64,000 nucleotides of DNA from Periconia sp. R9002 (taxonomy: Eukaryota > Ascomycota > Dothideomycetes > Pleosporales > Periconiaceae): NCBI GenBank assembly GCA_023627715.1, contig JAMAHW010000068.1, forward strand, positions 124,001 through 188,000. Direction: 5' to 3'. The notes beneath the pieces were generated by a model. That model was given only the letters and a program-made list of their open reading frames with translations. It had not been told where the DNA came from and ran no database searches. Below are positions 10,487-20,941 of this stretch, one piece after another. Numbering within the stretch: the first letter of the stretch is position 1; every line of letters begins with the position of its first letter. The position numbers and the translations under genes are program-made.

Positions 10487-11826
10487 GTTTGCTGTGTCGT
10501 TTTTTTGTTGAAATCTTCAGAAGGATTTTGATGTGGTCGGTCAGCGGTTGCTTGGCAGTGTGCAGATGCTAATCTATCTCCACACACGTTAGATCTCTTA
10601 AATCGAAAGCCTGGCCTTTTGTAGCAACATGAGTTATTCATTTACTAGCATCAGATCCTTGAAAGAACACCAAGGGGTCCATTCTCTGCCTCAACTGCCG
10701 GGTTCACCAACAGATGGGCCACATTGGCGCAAAAAGTTCCCAATTTTGTCTGTGTAACTAATAGAGATAAGGCAGCTTCATCCCACCAAGATATCATCCA
10801 CGGCTCAGCAATTAAGGGCTCTTGTAGTTTCTAGAGCGTACTATGCATGCCTGGAGAAGGCAAACAATAGTATCAATAGCGCTACCTGTATGTCTGCCCA
10901 ATTCATGTTACACGAGAAGCTTGTGACTTACGCCTCGGCTAGCCGGAAACTTCTGCTCCTGCACAATATATTATCTTATCCTCCAGAGATAACCATAAGG
11001 TAACACCAGAAAAGAGACGAGAGAAAAGGCGAGCTGCGCCACAATCGGGGGCATATATGCTACGGGAAGGAGACTGAGCACAGGCAACTATCAGATACAA
11101 TAATTTGGTTTCTCAGCCCATTTCTGCGCGGTATGCGTATATTCTCTTGCATTTATCCCACTTCACTTTAGTCTACGATCCCGTGAATCGAGATAATATG
11201 AAGATTGCAGTCGTAAATATGTGAAAAAAGAATGATATGGGGACACGTAACCAACAGCTGAACTAGTGAACTTCGTTCCCGCTACCCTCGCCGCTCATCG
11301 CCTCAAACAAATCTCACTACGTACACAAATACTGTGCTTTGATGATTCGATATCTGGAGGCCTGAAAATACAACTGCGGTATGACCACATCACTATTAGT
11401 GTGATTACTGTTTCTGCGCCGCACCCCCGCGTCGGTAATGTTCCAACTGGCCGTCAATCAAATGTGGAAAGATATCAGCTTGCGGCGCGGTTAGATTGCG
11501 TGCATATTACTGGTAATTTTGAATTTGAGTCAAAAATGCTGTGTAACGCAGACTATCGGCCAGAACAGTTTGCCTTTTTGCCTTTTTCTTGTCGAACTGA
11601 ATGCATTGTCTTTCCGCTTTTCTTTTCTTGACCCTAACACCTTGTCGTTTGCCCTTTTTTTGAACCGAAATCTGCAATGTAACTCTTTAACACTTTGCCT
11701 ATTGTCTTATCTTTCATGTCATCAGCGTTTAGTGTTTCTTGAATGCCAAGTGGATCAAGTGGAGTCAAGTTCTGCAGTTATCAACAACTCTTCCAAGTAA
11801 AGCTCGCGCTACACTAACTTGTCATT
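10487..11826. other. Divergent intergenic region between two GNAT genes
   Basis: About 1.3 kb without a supported gene. It contains the promoters of both acetyltransferases. Open frames at 11266-11800 are low-complexity, overlap each other and show no family resemblance. Confidence 0.5.
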
Positions 11827-12679
11827 ATGAATTCCCGACCTACCGAAATAGAACCTAAGTTTAATCTTGAAATCCACACTGTAACCAATGACGACTTCGA
11901 CTTTTTCATGGAGCCACTATTCAGCGTCATGGGTAGAGCTACATTCGTATCTGCGCTCTGGCCCGACAATCAGACCGCGCTGGGTCGCAAACATGCAAAG
12001 GAACGATGGCTAAAAGAAATGTAAGGTTCGAAACTTCACTTCAAGGCTCTTCTTTGACCATGATTTACAGGAAACTTCACCCCGGTATCAGATGGGTCAA
12101 AGTTGTCAATACTGAGGAAACCGAATCAGACGGCAAAACGCATAAAATTGTGGCTGTTGCGCAATGGGCAATCCTCGAACCAGGAAAGAAATACCCCGAA
12201 GTTCCGGATCTGATGTGCGAAGAGGACTGGCCGAGTAACACAGAAAAGAGGTGGGGATTGGACCTGTGGGAGAGCTACATCCAGCCCAGACGAGCTGTGA
12301 TGAAGAAAGAAACCGAGCATCCAATTCTCTGTAAGAGGCCTTCTGTTTAGCTGTTCAGACTCTTCTACGATGTCCAATATCTCTAACTACCCCAGCTTTA
12401 CAAATTCTCTGCACATGGCCACGGTACTGGAGACATGGCGCTGGTGGAATGTTGGTCAAATACGGATGTGACATCGCCGACAAGCTTAATGCCGTCAGCG
12501 TTGTCGAGTCTTCTGGAATGGGCGAGCCACTATATAGCAAGTGGGGATTTATAGTAAAGAAAACCTTCAAACTGCAAGCTAGAGAGGAGTTCAACGATAG
12601 AGAACGGGGGGATATCATTTTTATGGCAAGGCCACGACCTGGTGAAGATAGCTACAGCATTCCAGGTTACGATTCCTGA
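11827..12679 (+). CDS. GNAT-family N-acetyltransferase (copy 2)
   Basis: Exons 11827-12020, 12071-12330 and 12396-12679 join to 245 residues with GT-AG introns of 50 and 65 nt. The acetyl-CoA site is RYWRHGAGGMLVKYG in exon 3, and a motif-B-like LYSKWGFIVKKTF follows. The N-terminal half (IHTVTNDDFDFFMEPLFSVM, then VSALWPDNQ) and AVAQWAI align with the divergent neighbour at 9714-10486, including intron placement before the CoA motif. It acetylates an unidentified amine or amino group. The two copies are clearly diverged in protein sequence, so the duplication is not recent. Confidence 0.87.
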
Positions 12680-13505
12680 AAGGGTGAATTGATTGAACGA
12701 AGTATATAGGGAAATATTGCAAAACAAGTCTTCCGTTATATTTTTTCTTTTACTTAACACAATTCTTCATATCTTGCGAGTGAAGGAAAGGATGGACTGC
12801 AATAATACACAATCCTGGAAAAAGAGTTGTCTTCCCCGGGTGCAATGACGAGTTTTCCGCCAGTTAAGAGAGCTTTGATCATGATTTTTGTGTATTCCGA
12901 GCGGCCTGGAAGTATTACAATTTTAATTTGCTCCATGTCTCGTGTTCCATAGCCTAGCTTGGTTGCTCCGTCACCGCATACGCCCTCACGTCGAGGAACG
13001 AGTATTGTGCAACGCAAACGTCCAATCTCAGAAGCTGCGCTTTGAATGAACCACGGCCCTGGGTGATCGTGTCATCTTTCACGATGTTTGCGTGTGGTGG
13101 TTTGAAAACTTGAAGATCGAGGAAGCGCCACAGAGAACTACATTGGAGAGTTTTGCGATCTTTGCTTTCGCAGCAATCATTTGTTCAAAAGTAGTGCCCG
13201 TTTCCAAGGAAATCTACACCGGGTTTTCAGTCTAAGCTGTAGCATGTGCTGGTCACAAACCCCGTTTTTAAGGTTCTGCTACTAACACAATCTTTTCAGG
13301 CGATCCATCTAAAGTTTTGTTTGGGAATCAATATATCGTCCTGAATTGACATGTAATATCCTATTTGGGAAGATATTTTTACCATCTCCGACGGGCAATT
13401 AGTGAATTTACTCCGTCTTACGTAAGATCGAGAATTTCCCGGAACACTAGACTGCTTGGCCCCCACCGAGCATATATCGAGGTAAATATATAATTTGGAT
13501 ATTGT
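12680..13505. other. Intergenic; possible decayed coding sequence on the minus strand
   Basis: Minus-strand frames between about 13240 and 12760 read protein-like (for example AAKAKIAKLSNVVLCGAS) but are broken by stops and frame changes. I cannot name a family. Confidence 0.3.
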
Positions 13506-13547
13506 ATGCCCTTTATATGGTTCTCACAGTGTATAAATGGCATCCCA

Positions 13548-14643
13548 ATGTCTTTCATGTCCAGCCTCAAGTCGTATTTTGACTGGATTGTATATGGGCC
13601 CCAGGCCCTTCCTCGTCCAACGGGACCACCGCCATACTCTCCAGATTCGCCATTCGCGTCATCGGAGTTCACGCAGTATACCGAAAGTTCGAACATCTTG
13701 ACTCTCTCGGATGGGCGCAAGATTGGTTACGCTCAATATGGATTGTCAAACGGTAAACCGGTAATTTTGCTGCATGGAATGCCTGGTTCGCGCCTCGACG
13801 CTGGTCACTTCGACGAAGTGGGGAAAGAGTTGGGTGCAAGGGTAATTGGCATTGACCGGCCCGGTATTGGATGGAGTACGCCTGATCCAGGCCGAACTCT
13901 TCTTGATCACGCCAAAGATGTAGAGGCAGTTGCTGATCATCTCCAATTGGACAGCTTTCGCATTATGGTACTTCATGTTCTTGTCAGTTGAAGAAATTGG
14001 TTTTGTTAATGGTGTATAGGGCGTATCCGCCGGAGGACCGTATGCACTTGCCTGCGCAAAAGCGTTGCCACGCGAAAAGCTTCTCGCGGTATCCATCATG
14101 TGTGGTTTCTGTCCGCTCGAGATTGACAACAGCTTCAAAGGGATTGCAACAAGGATAGGCCTGGGGCTGATGCATCCTTTCGTGCCTAATGTGGTTCGCC
14201 TTATATTTCAAAACAGTCCTTTTGGTCGTCTCGATCTAACAGACGAAAGTCGTCTCGACATGCTGCTCAAGCAAGTCGCCGCGTCAAAGCCAAAGAATGA
14301 AGCGGAAAAAGTCGAGCGCGATGCAATGAAGGAAGACCCAGGCGGTGTTTTGAGAGCTTTACGATCCTGCCGTGAGGCTTTCTCGCAGAATTTCAATGCC
14401 CCTGGGTTTGACGGTCGCTTGATAGCGCAGAGGTACGGATTTAAGATCGAGGACATACGAAAAGATTTGCCGTTCCAATTGTGGTACGGGACCTTGGATG
14501 GTACGACGCCCATCAACCACGGAAGACTTATCGCGGAGCGATTAGGCGAAAGAGCACAGTACAGGGAATCAGAAGATACCCATGGGAGTTTGCAAATAAG
14601 GTTCAAGCGAGAAGCATGGGAAGCTTTGCTGCGATCTGGATGA
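13548..14643 (+). CDS. Alpha/beta hydrolase
   Basis: Two exons (13548-13967 and 14020-14643) give 347 residues. The start is uncertain: an in-frame ATG at 13506 would add 14 residues. The fold is clear. HGMPGSR (oxyanion region, about residue 82) and the strand VIGIDRPGIGWS are followed by the nucleophile elbow GVSAGGPYA, whose codons begin directly after the intron. Asp lies in YGTLDGTTP and His in DTHGSL near the C-terminus. This is the general cytosolic alpha/beta-hydrolase family related to prolyl iminopeptidases and TAP-like hydrolases; the substrate cannot be read from sequence. It converges on the P450 gene, with 229 bp between the two stop codons. Confidence 0.87.
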
Positions 14644-14872
14644 ACCAGTATCTTGTCTATTGCTTGAATTTGTATATTATTGAAAGTGCTTCACTCATAT
14701 GTTTATCGGTGTGGGCTCAATATCACGTTTCGGGCATTCGCATGGTATGATCACCTCCGATGTTGCGCAACGATTTGATTGAACAACCCTGAAAACCATG
14801 GAGCGTATGTACTTACATTCATACCTAGAACACAAATTCCTCCTCGCCCATTATGACTCTACCATGCCTCAA

Positions 14873-16557
14873 CTATTCCATATCCTCGGCGGAAAGTGGC
14901 ATTGATTTATCAGATTCCGTGATTAAGATTTTCCATTTGGTAGATTCGCTGTTCTCAGCCGTTGGGGTTAATTTGACCTCAATATCTTCATCGGGAATTG
15001 GCGTCACCTCCCAGAGCCCAGCTTTGTCGGTGGTCAGTTGTTTCCAATATCCGTCTGTAGGTGCTATTTCAAAACGAAGGATCAACAAAGCAGTGAATGC
15101 CAGGATCTCCGTGCTTGCGAAGTGACGACCAGGGCACAGAGTTGTTCCTCCCCCGAATCCACGGAACGCGATCGGGTTATGACGTTTCTCACTAGGTAAA
15201 AATCGACGATGATTGAAAATTTGCACATTGTCGCCCCATATCGAACTATCTTTGTGCTGAACTGGTCCCGGAATCATAACTGTGCCGCCCTTCTTGAGTA
15301 AAAATTTCCCATCCAACATGTGGTCTTCCATAACTAGACGTGTGGATATTCCGACAGTGTGGAGTCGCAGGACTTCCTGTAAAGACGAAACCATTATCGG
15401 ACAGGATGATTTAACTCGGGACATATCGATGGTGACATGCTTAGTTTCTCGCCCTTCATCATTGATTATATCCTCGGATATGATAGCTTTGAGCTCATTG
15501 CGACAGTCTTCCAACGCGACTGGATCAGAGTAAAGGTGATACACAAGCCAAAAGCATGCCGGCGAAGTGTTAGTCAAGATCGCGATGACCCCCGCGGCTT
15601 CGAACCTAGCGATATCTTCGACGGGTACTGCATGTGTTACACTATGCTCATAGCGAGCTTTGATGAGCGCAGATCCCTCTTTATATGACCCGGACTTGAA
15701 GTATGTGAGAAATCGCTCAACGATACGCTCCCGGGCCAGAAAGCTCTTTCGAGCTACAATCGAGGGAAGGAACCCTAGGAGGAGATTCATCAAACCCTCC
15801 TGAAACTTCCTATCTGATGTTAGGCTTATCAAAGGAGGCGGCCAGACAAGAGATTCTCACCAAAAGGCATCAGCAATTATTGCATCCTTGAAGGGGTTAC
15901 CTTCTCCGTAAACCGACTCCGTCGTGGCAAATGTTACCTCATTCTTGATAAAATCGAACAATCCGGTTACCTTTGGCTTCTGTATACGGTCCAAAGACAT
16001 AGTGACCTTCCGGGCCATGACACGATTCATGGCATCCAAGCCAGGCCCAGGGGAAAGTGCAGAATGTAACGCTTTATAATGAGTGATGGAATATCCCCAA
16101 AAGCCCTCGTCGCCATTCACGTTTGTGTTGATGATATCATTTGCTGTCTTGCTCGAGCCGCAAACGTTGATAGCTAGCTTTGCCTCGAGAGGGGCAAACG
16201 CCAAAGTTTTGTACTGGCGTTGGACCGCGGGGATCAACGAAGTTGAATTGATGACGTAGAGCCTTGCTCCCGGGAGGCGTATTGTGTAGATAGGAAGATT
16301 GTATCGCTCGCTGGAGGGTCAAATTAGAGATTATAAACAACATCACAGGAAAGATCATTAACCGACCGAAGTTCCGTGTAGTATCTGCTCTTCTTCCGCG
16401 ACAGTTCGATAATCGAACTGATGAATGGTATTGTGGTTGATACTGGGGGAGGCTCTTTTTCATCCTGAGTGATGTGAAAAAGCAATTGGACGGTGCCATA
16501 CACAACTCCGGCAATTGTGCACACAGCTGCAAATATGGTCGAGATGTTGTTTGACAT
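14873..16557 (-). CDS. Cytochrome P450 (CYP7/CYP8-like fungal group)
   Basis: Three exons (16557-16367, 16310-15861, 15809-14873) give 525 residues. An N-terminal membrane anchor (IFAAVCTIAGVVYGTVQLLF) is followed by a proline-rich hinge (EPPPVSTTIP). The heme-binding loop FGGGTTLCPGRHFA carries the Cys ligand, and EVLR is the ExxR of the K helix. The I-helix segment AGVIAILTNTSPACFW lacks the usual acid-Thr pair, having N-T-S instead. That is known in CYP7/CYP8-type enzymes, including isomerase-like members, so a non-standard reaction is possible. It is likely ER-bound and would oxidise a hydrophobic substrate. It is separated from the 32-54 kb cluster by 15 kb, so membership is not supported. 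Confidence 0.92.
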
Positions 16558-18505
16558 GATGTAGAAGTGTATTTGTTGGTGTATAATGGAGCCTGAAGGT
16601 AGTAGGTGCAGGACACGCAAAGTAGTTTTTATTTTCTGTATGTCGTGGTTAGGCAACGGTCACAGGGTTGGCTAAAACTCGTAAACACTCCAATAAGGTA
16701 TATAAAGCGCTTAAAGCAGAACACGCACTAGGCTGATTACCGTCGCTTTGAAAAAGGTCGTCTCAGCGCGTATCCACACGCAGAGTCAACACTGGTGCAG
16801 AGTCAGATTTGAAACATGCCCATCAAAATATCGTGCTATGGTGATGGCGGGAATATGCCACTTTATCTTCAGTTCGTAGCTACGCCGCTTCAATACTTTT
16901 CAACACTCGGCAGGCTGATCGGGTATTTCGACCGCCGCATCCGTGCCACGCCACGGGAAGAAATGCAGGCCGTACTATAGTTCCACACATTAATACTGGA
17001 AAGTACACTGAGACGGTGAGATACGGGCAAAACAGGTGGTGTTGCAAGAAAAAATGGACGAAACAGAGGTCTTATCACGTATATGCCACAATACGCACGA
17101 AAGGCATGCGTTCGGCGGGATACAAAAGCTTTTATCGATAATAAGACTAAAATTCACCTTTAAAATGTTTACTCAGACCATCTGTGTGCGCGTCCATAGC
17201 AATGACGTCACTGGGGGTCCGTGCACAGTGTCGAGACCGCGGTCAAGTACGTTGCTATGCGACCATAGATTTTATTTTGATTTACTCAACACGAAAATGA
17301 TTGATATTTTAATACCCGTAAATTTTTAAATTCGCCGTGAAGCTGATGACGAGAGACACTAGAGGTACGTGAGGCCGTGAGGACTGGACCCATTGAAGGG
17401 GATGCGATGTGCTAGGCTTTGGTATTCTTAGACTATTCTTAATAAGGCCTGTGTATCCATCATTCTCCGAGGGAAGGACTCATTTTTGTTATCAGGCGTT
17501 TATATGTGGCGTGTGTAGATTTAACTTTTTTTTATAGGCGCAGGGATGGCTTGGGTTAAACTTCAGTTCTGTTCATTCATCCATCACCATCGAAGGTTTT
17601 TTTTTTTTTTTTTTTTTTTTTAATTCGTCAGACTTCAATTGACGGTGCGCGTTTTTATGAAGTCTCAAAAATAAGTTATACGGGAACCAGGCACTCCCAA
17701 TCATTTCTGCGCTCACAGACCACCCTCTTGTCTCGCTTATCGAATCGTAAAACATGCTCTTTGTGTGTAACGAGTGGATCATTGCGCGTCACCATCTCTG
17801 CCACCCTTGGACAGGACATCCATCATGTTGTTGATTGGCTTCCTCGCAATGGAATTGACGTAAGCGTTTCAATCAGAGCAAGACGTCAAGCTACTGGTGC
17901 AATCAGCTATAGAAAACCCAACACCTCAATGCTTACCGTTCGGTTGAAGGGTAAGGGCAGCTTGATAGTGAGAAAAAAAAAAGCTCAGTTCAATCTTCCA
18001 ACTAGTAAGCATATATTCTAGATGGGCCCAGGAGAAGCGCGTGGCTTAAAACGTGCCTACCTAAACCCGACAGCGTAATTGACGGTTTGGGGCCGAAAGC
18101 TTCCTCATAGGCGAATTTGCAGACTAGTACCATATTGCAACATCTGCTGTGGAGAAATCGCAGTGCGCAACCAATCAAAGAGTTATCCGACTAGCGATAC
18201 GAATTTGGAATTGTGTGATCGGTATTTCTGCTTACTGTACACTACTAATGCTGGAACAACACTACATCCGGTCAAGGAAACGATCTCGCCGACTATGCTT
18301 ACTGAGGAAGTGTAATCGCGAACCTCATTCCCCTAGCTCACCCTGGCCAATTCTTATGGGAATGTTCGGCACGGCACAACTGACGGCAATGGAGTGAATA
18401 CTTATATAAGAGGTTGCAGCCTGCTCAGTTGGAGGGACACCAGCGCATCGTTCAAATTCCCTTCTCCAAACAGTCATAGATTTGAAGAAACCTAATCGAA
18501 GAAAG
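16558..18505. other. Intergenic, no gene seen
   Basis: About 1.9 kb without a supported gene. A homopolymer of about 25 T lies at 17597-17621. The open frames at 17036-17329 and 17728-18315 show no domain or splice support. Confidence 0.5.
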
Positions 18506-19369
18506 ATGCCGTACCTTACTCTCAAAGACGGCGTAAGTCTCTTCTATAAAGATTGGGGTAACTCTACCGGCCAACCGGTCTTTTTCAGCCATGGATGGCC
18601 CCTCAATTCCGACAATTGGGAAGTCCAAATGAACTTTCTTGGCAATCACGGCTACCGCGTCATCGCCCACGACCGTCGCGGCCACGGACGCTCAGATCAG
18701 CCTTGGGCTGGAAACGATGTCGATACCTGGGCGGACGACATATCGCAGCTGTTCGAGCACCTCAACCTCAAGGATGTCACACTTGTTGGGCACAGCACTG
18801 GTGGCGGAGATTTGACACGCTTTGCCGCAAAGTCGAAGGCGCAGGGCGGGAATGGTACCTACGGAAACAAGAAAATAAGCTGGGCGAAGAAGCTAGTGTT
18901 GATCAGCGCGGTTACACCACAGCTGCTGCAGGCGGACTGGAATCCCAGCGGCGTCCCTCTCGAAACCTTAAACCAACAACGTGCAGCCGTACTCAAGGAT
19001 CGCTCCCAGTTCTTTTATGACGTACCCGAGGGACCGTTCTTCGGGTTCAATCGGCCCAACGCCACCGTCAGCAAAGGCCTTATTCAGAGTTGGTTTAACC
19101 AGGGCATGCAAGCATCTATCAAAGGAGCATATGATACCATCGCATCGTGGGAAGTGGACTTCCGACCGGATCTTGAGAGCCTGGATATTCCAGTTCTGGT
19201 GATTCATGGCGACGATGACCAGATCGTTCCGTTTGGTGTAGGTAACCAGACAACCAAGTTCCTGAAGAATGGAAGCTTGAAAGTGTACAAAGGAGGACCA
19301 CATGCGTTACCAAACATCGAGGCCGATGGTATCAACAATGATCTTCTATCCTTTCTCAAAGAGGCTTAG
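18506..19369 (+). CDS. Alpha/beta hydrolase, non-heme haloperoxidase/perhydrolase type
   Basis: Intronless, 287 residues from the ATG at 18506 (MPYLTLKDGVSLFYKDWG). It follows the bacterial-type perhydrolase/chloroperoxidase pattern closely: FSHGWPLN oxyanion loop, HDRRGHGRSDQPW, nucleophile GHSTGGGDLTRF (Ser about 98), VLISAVTPQ, Asp in HGDDDQIVPF and His in GGPHALP. Family members hydrolyse esters and form peracids; the cofactor-free haloperoxidase activity is a side reaction. Compared with bacterial relatives there is a short insertion (KAQGGNGTYGNKKISW) after the elbow. No signal peptide is seen, so it is probably cytosolic. Confidence 0.92.
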   Translation: MPYLTLKDGVSLFYKDWGNSTGQPVFFSHGWPLNSDNWEVQMNFLGNHGYRVIAHDRRGHGRSDQPWAGNDVDTWADDISQLFEHLNLKDVTLVGHSTGGGDLTRFAAKSKAQGGNGTYGNKKISWAKKLVLISAVTPQLLQADWNPSGVPLETLNQQRAAVLKDRSQFFYDVPEGPFFGFNRPNATVSKGLIQSWFNQGMQASIKGAYDTIASWEVDFRPDLESLDIPVLVIHGDDDQIVPFGVGNQTTKFLKNGSLKVYKGGPHALPNIEADGINNDLLSFLKEA

Positions 19370-20101
19370 ATGCTGTGGACAGTGGAAGTGCGTTCACGTG
19401 TACCTCTCGTAGCTTTGGGGGATGGTTCTGTATCCGCAAGCGTGTGATGCTTACGATAGTCTCATGTATCCTAGTTTAATGTTTGATTAGCAAGTTGGGT
19501 TGATACTGGACCTATCAGTATTCTGTTATTATTTTGTCGTGCCTTACCGTGTCACCGTGGAAGGAAGTGGATGCTAGCTCACGCCTATGTACTACGGGGT
19601 TTGTGTTTGAATGTTTCATAAGCACACATATGCCGAAGTTGCAGCGGGGATGTCGCTCTCTGGGGATCGGGGGTTCCAGGTGACAGTGAACGATGCGGTC
19701 GTTATGACTTGATAAAGGACTGAAACATCTTATTTGAATAGTTGAGAAGTTGAAGAGTGGGAATAGGAAATCGGGTGTGGAGGAAAAGTGTTGAAATATG
19801 TTGGTTTGTTATGTGGCTCCCTTCATCGATGCTTGTGTGGGCTTTTCTAGCTATCAATACCCCTTACGAATATGTCACGCGAAGGCAGATAGAGCAAACT
19901 CAAAGAATTAGAAGACAATGATGAGACAATTCTGCCTGAGACTTTGGAGGGTTACGAGTTGGAGCACATCAGAAAAAACATCTTCGACTTTTTTATTTAA
20001 AGAAACAGTTAACAGCATGGTTTATCAATCCTCTTTGCGCTGTACTATATAATGAAGTGTTGCTACATAGAGCTTTCATGAACCGACTTCTGGATCCTTT
20101 C
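19370..20101. other. Intergenic between convergent genes, no gene seen
   Basis: No coding support; it probably holds the 3' ends of the hydrolase and transporter transcripts. Confidence 0.5.
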
Positions 20102-20941
20102 TCACAGATGGACTGGTCGAATTTGGTTGAAACCTCTTACAATTCCATAGCTTGTAGATGCTGCCATGATACCGATGAAGAGTGTTTGCATAGAGCTAAA
20201 AACAGCATCCCTCCTAGTACATCCTGTTACAATTGCTTTGATGTATCCGAACACAATCAGTATCAGGACGGTGATTCCAATGGAGGTGAACAGAGCGTGG
20301 TTGATGTCCTTGTACGCAAAGTACGGTATCATGGGAACAAGACCCCCCAAGAAATAGGCAAGGCCCATACTAAAGGCCGATACCCATCGCCTTGATGTTT
20401 TGGGCCTTGCAAGCTTCAGCTCAAAGTCCATCATAAACTGCGTCGCTATTAGTATGTGGGACTGTTTCAGGAAGTGACATTCTACCTTGACCCACATGCT
20501 TGAATTAACTTTTAGAATCTCTACGAGTGGCTTGATAGTTTCGCGGTCCAAGCCATATTCCGCCATCAAATCGTAGATCTCTTTCTCCTCAGCCCCGGGG
20601 TATAGCTCCACTTCTTTCCATTCCCGGGCCTCTTCGACGCGATAGTGCTTTTCTTCTGTGACCGCTGCGAGGAATGCGCCTAGTCCCATGGAGATTGAAC
20701 CTGCAAAAAGCTCGGCGAGACCGCTTAAGATGACGAGATTTAGAGATCCCACGGACGAGAGACCAGCAGTGAGAGCGAAGGGAACTGTTAAGCCATCCGC
20801 GAAACCAATGATGATGTCAGAAACCACTTCCCCGTGTTCGGAATGATTTTCCTTGTGTGTTACGACCTGGTATCGTAGCGGATCAGCAATCTTCAGGTCT
20901 GGGACTGGTAATGACCTTGGGCTTACTCTTTCACTATCCAT
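20102..20941 (-). CDS. CCC1/VIT1-family vacuolar iron/manganese transporter
   Basis: Two exons (20941-20486 and 20437-20102) give 263 residues. The N-terminal GEVVSDIIIGFADGLTVPFA is the characteristic VIT1/CCC1 first helix, followed by GLAELFAGSISMGLGAFLA, the second conserved metal-pore helix. A cytosolic acidic insert follows (EEARE...PGAEEKEIYDLM), with glutamates typical of the metal-binding hub, and then three hydrophobic C-terminal helices. The family moves Fe2+ or Mn2+ from cytosol into the vacuole by proton exchange. The length is close to the shorter fungal members. Nothing in the flanks shows its regulation. Confidence 0.93.
   Translation of the reverse strand: MDSERVSPRSLPVPDLKIADPLRYQVVTHKENHSEHGEVVSDIIIGFADGLTVPFALTAGLSSVGSLNLVILSGLAELFAGSISMGLGAFLAAVTEEKHYRVEEAREWKEVELYPGAEEKEIYDLMAEYGLDRETIKPLVEILKVNSSMWVKVECHFLKQSHILIATQFMMDFELKLARPKTSRRWVSAFSMGLAYFLGGLVPMIPYFAYKDINHALFTSIGITVLILIVFGYIKAIVTGCTRRDAVFSSMQTLFIGIMAASTSYGIVRGFNQIRPVHL

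Noticed and set aside
12754..13260. Possible decayed enzyme on the minus strand
   Set aside because: Frames look protein-like but change phase repeatedly and I cannot match them to a family; kept only as an intergenic note.
17597..17621. Long T run as a retroelement poly-A tail
   Set aside because: No coding remnant of a LINE-type element and no target duplication next to it; a simple homopolymer is enough.
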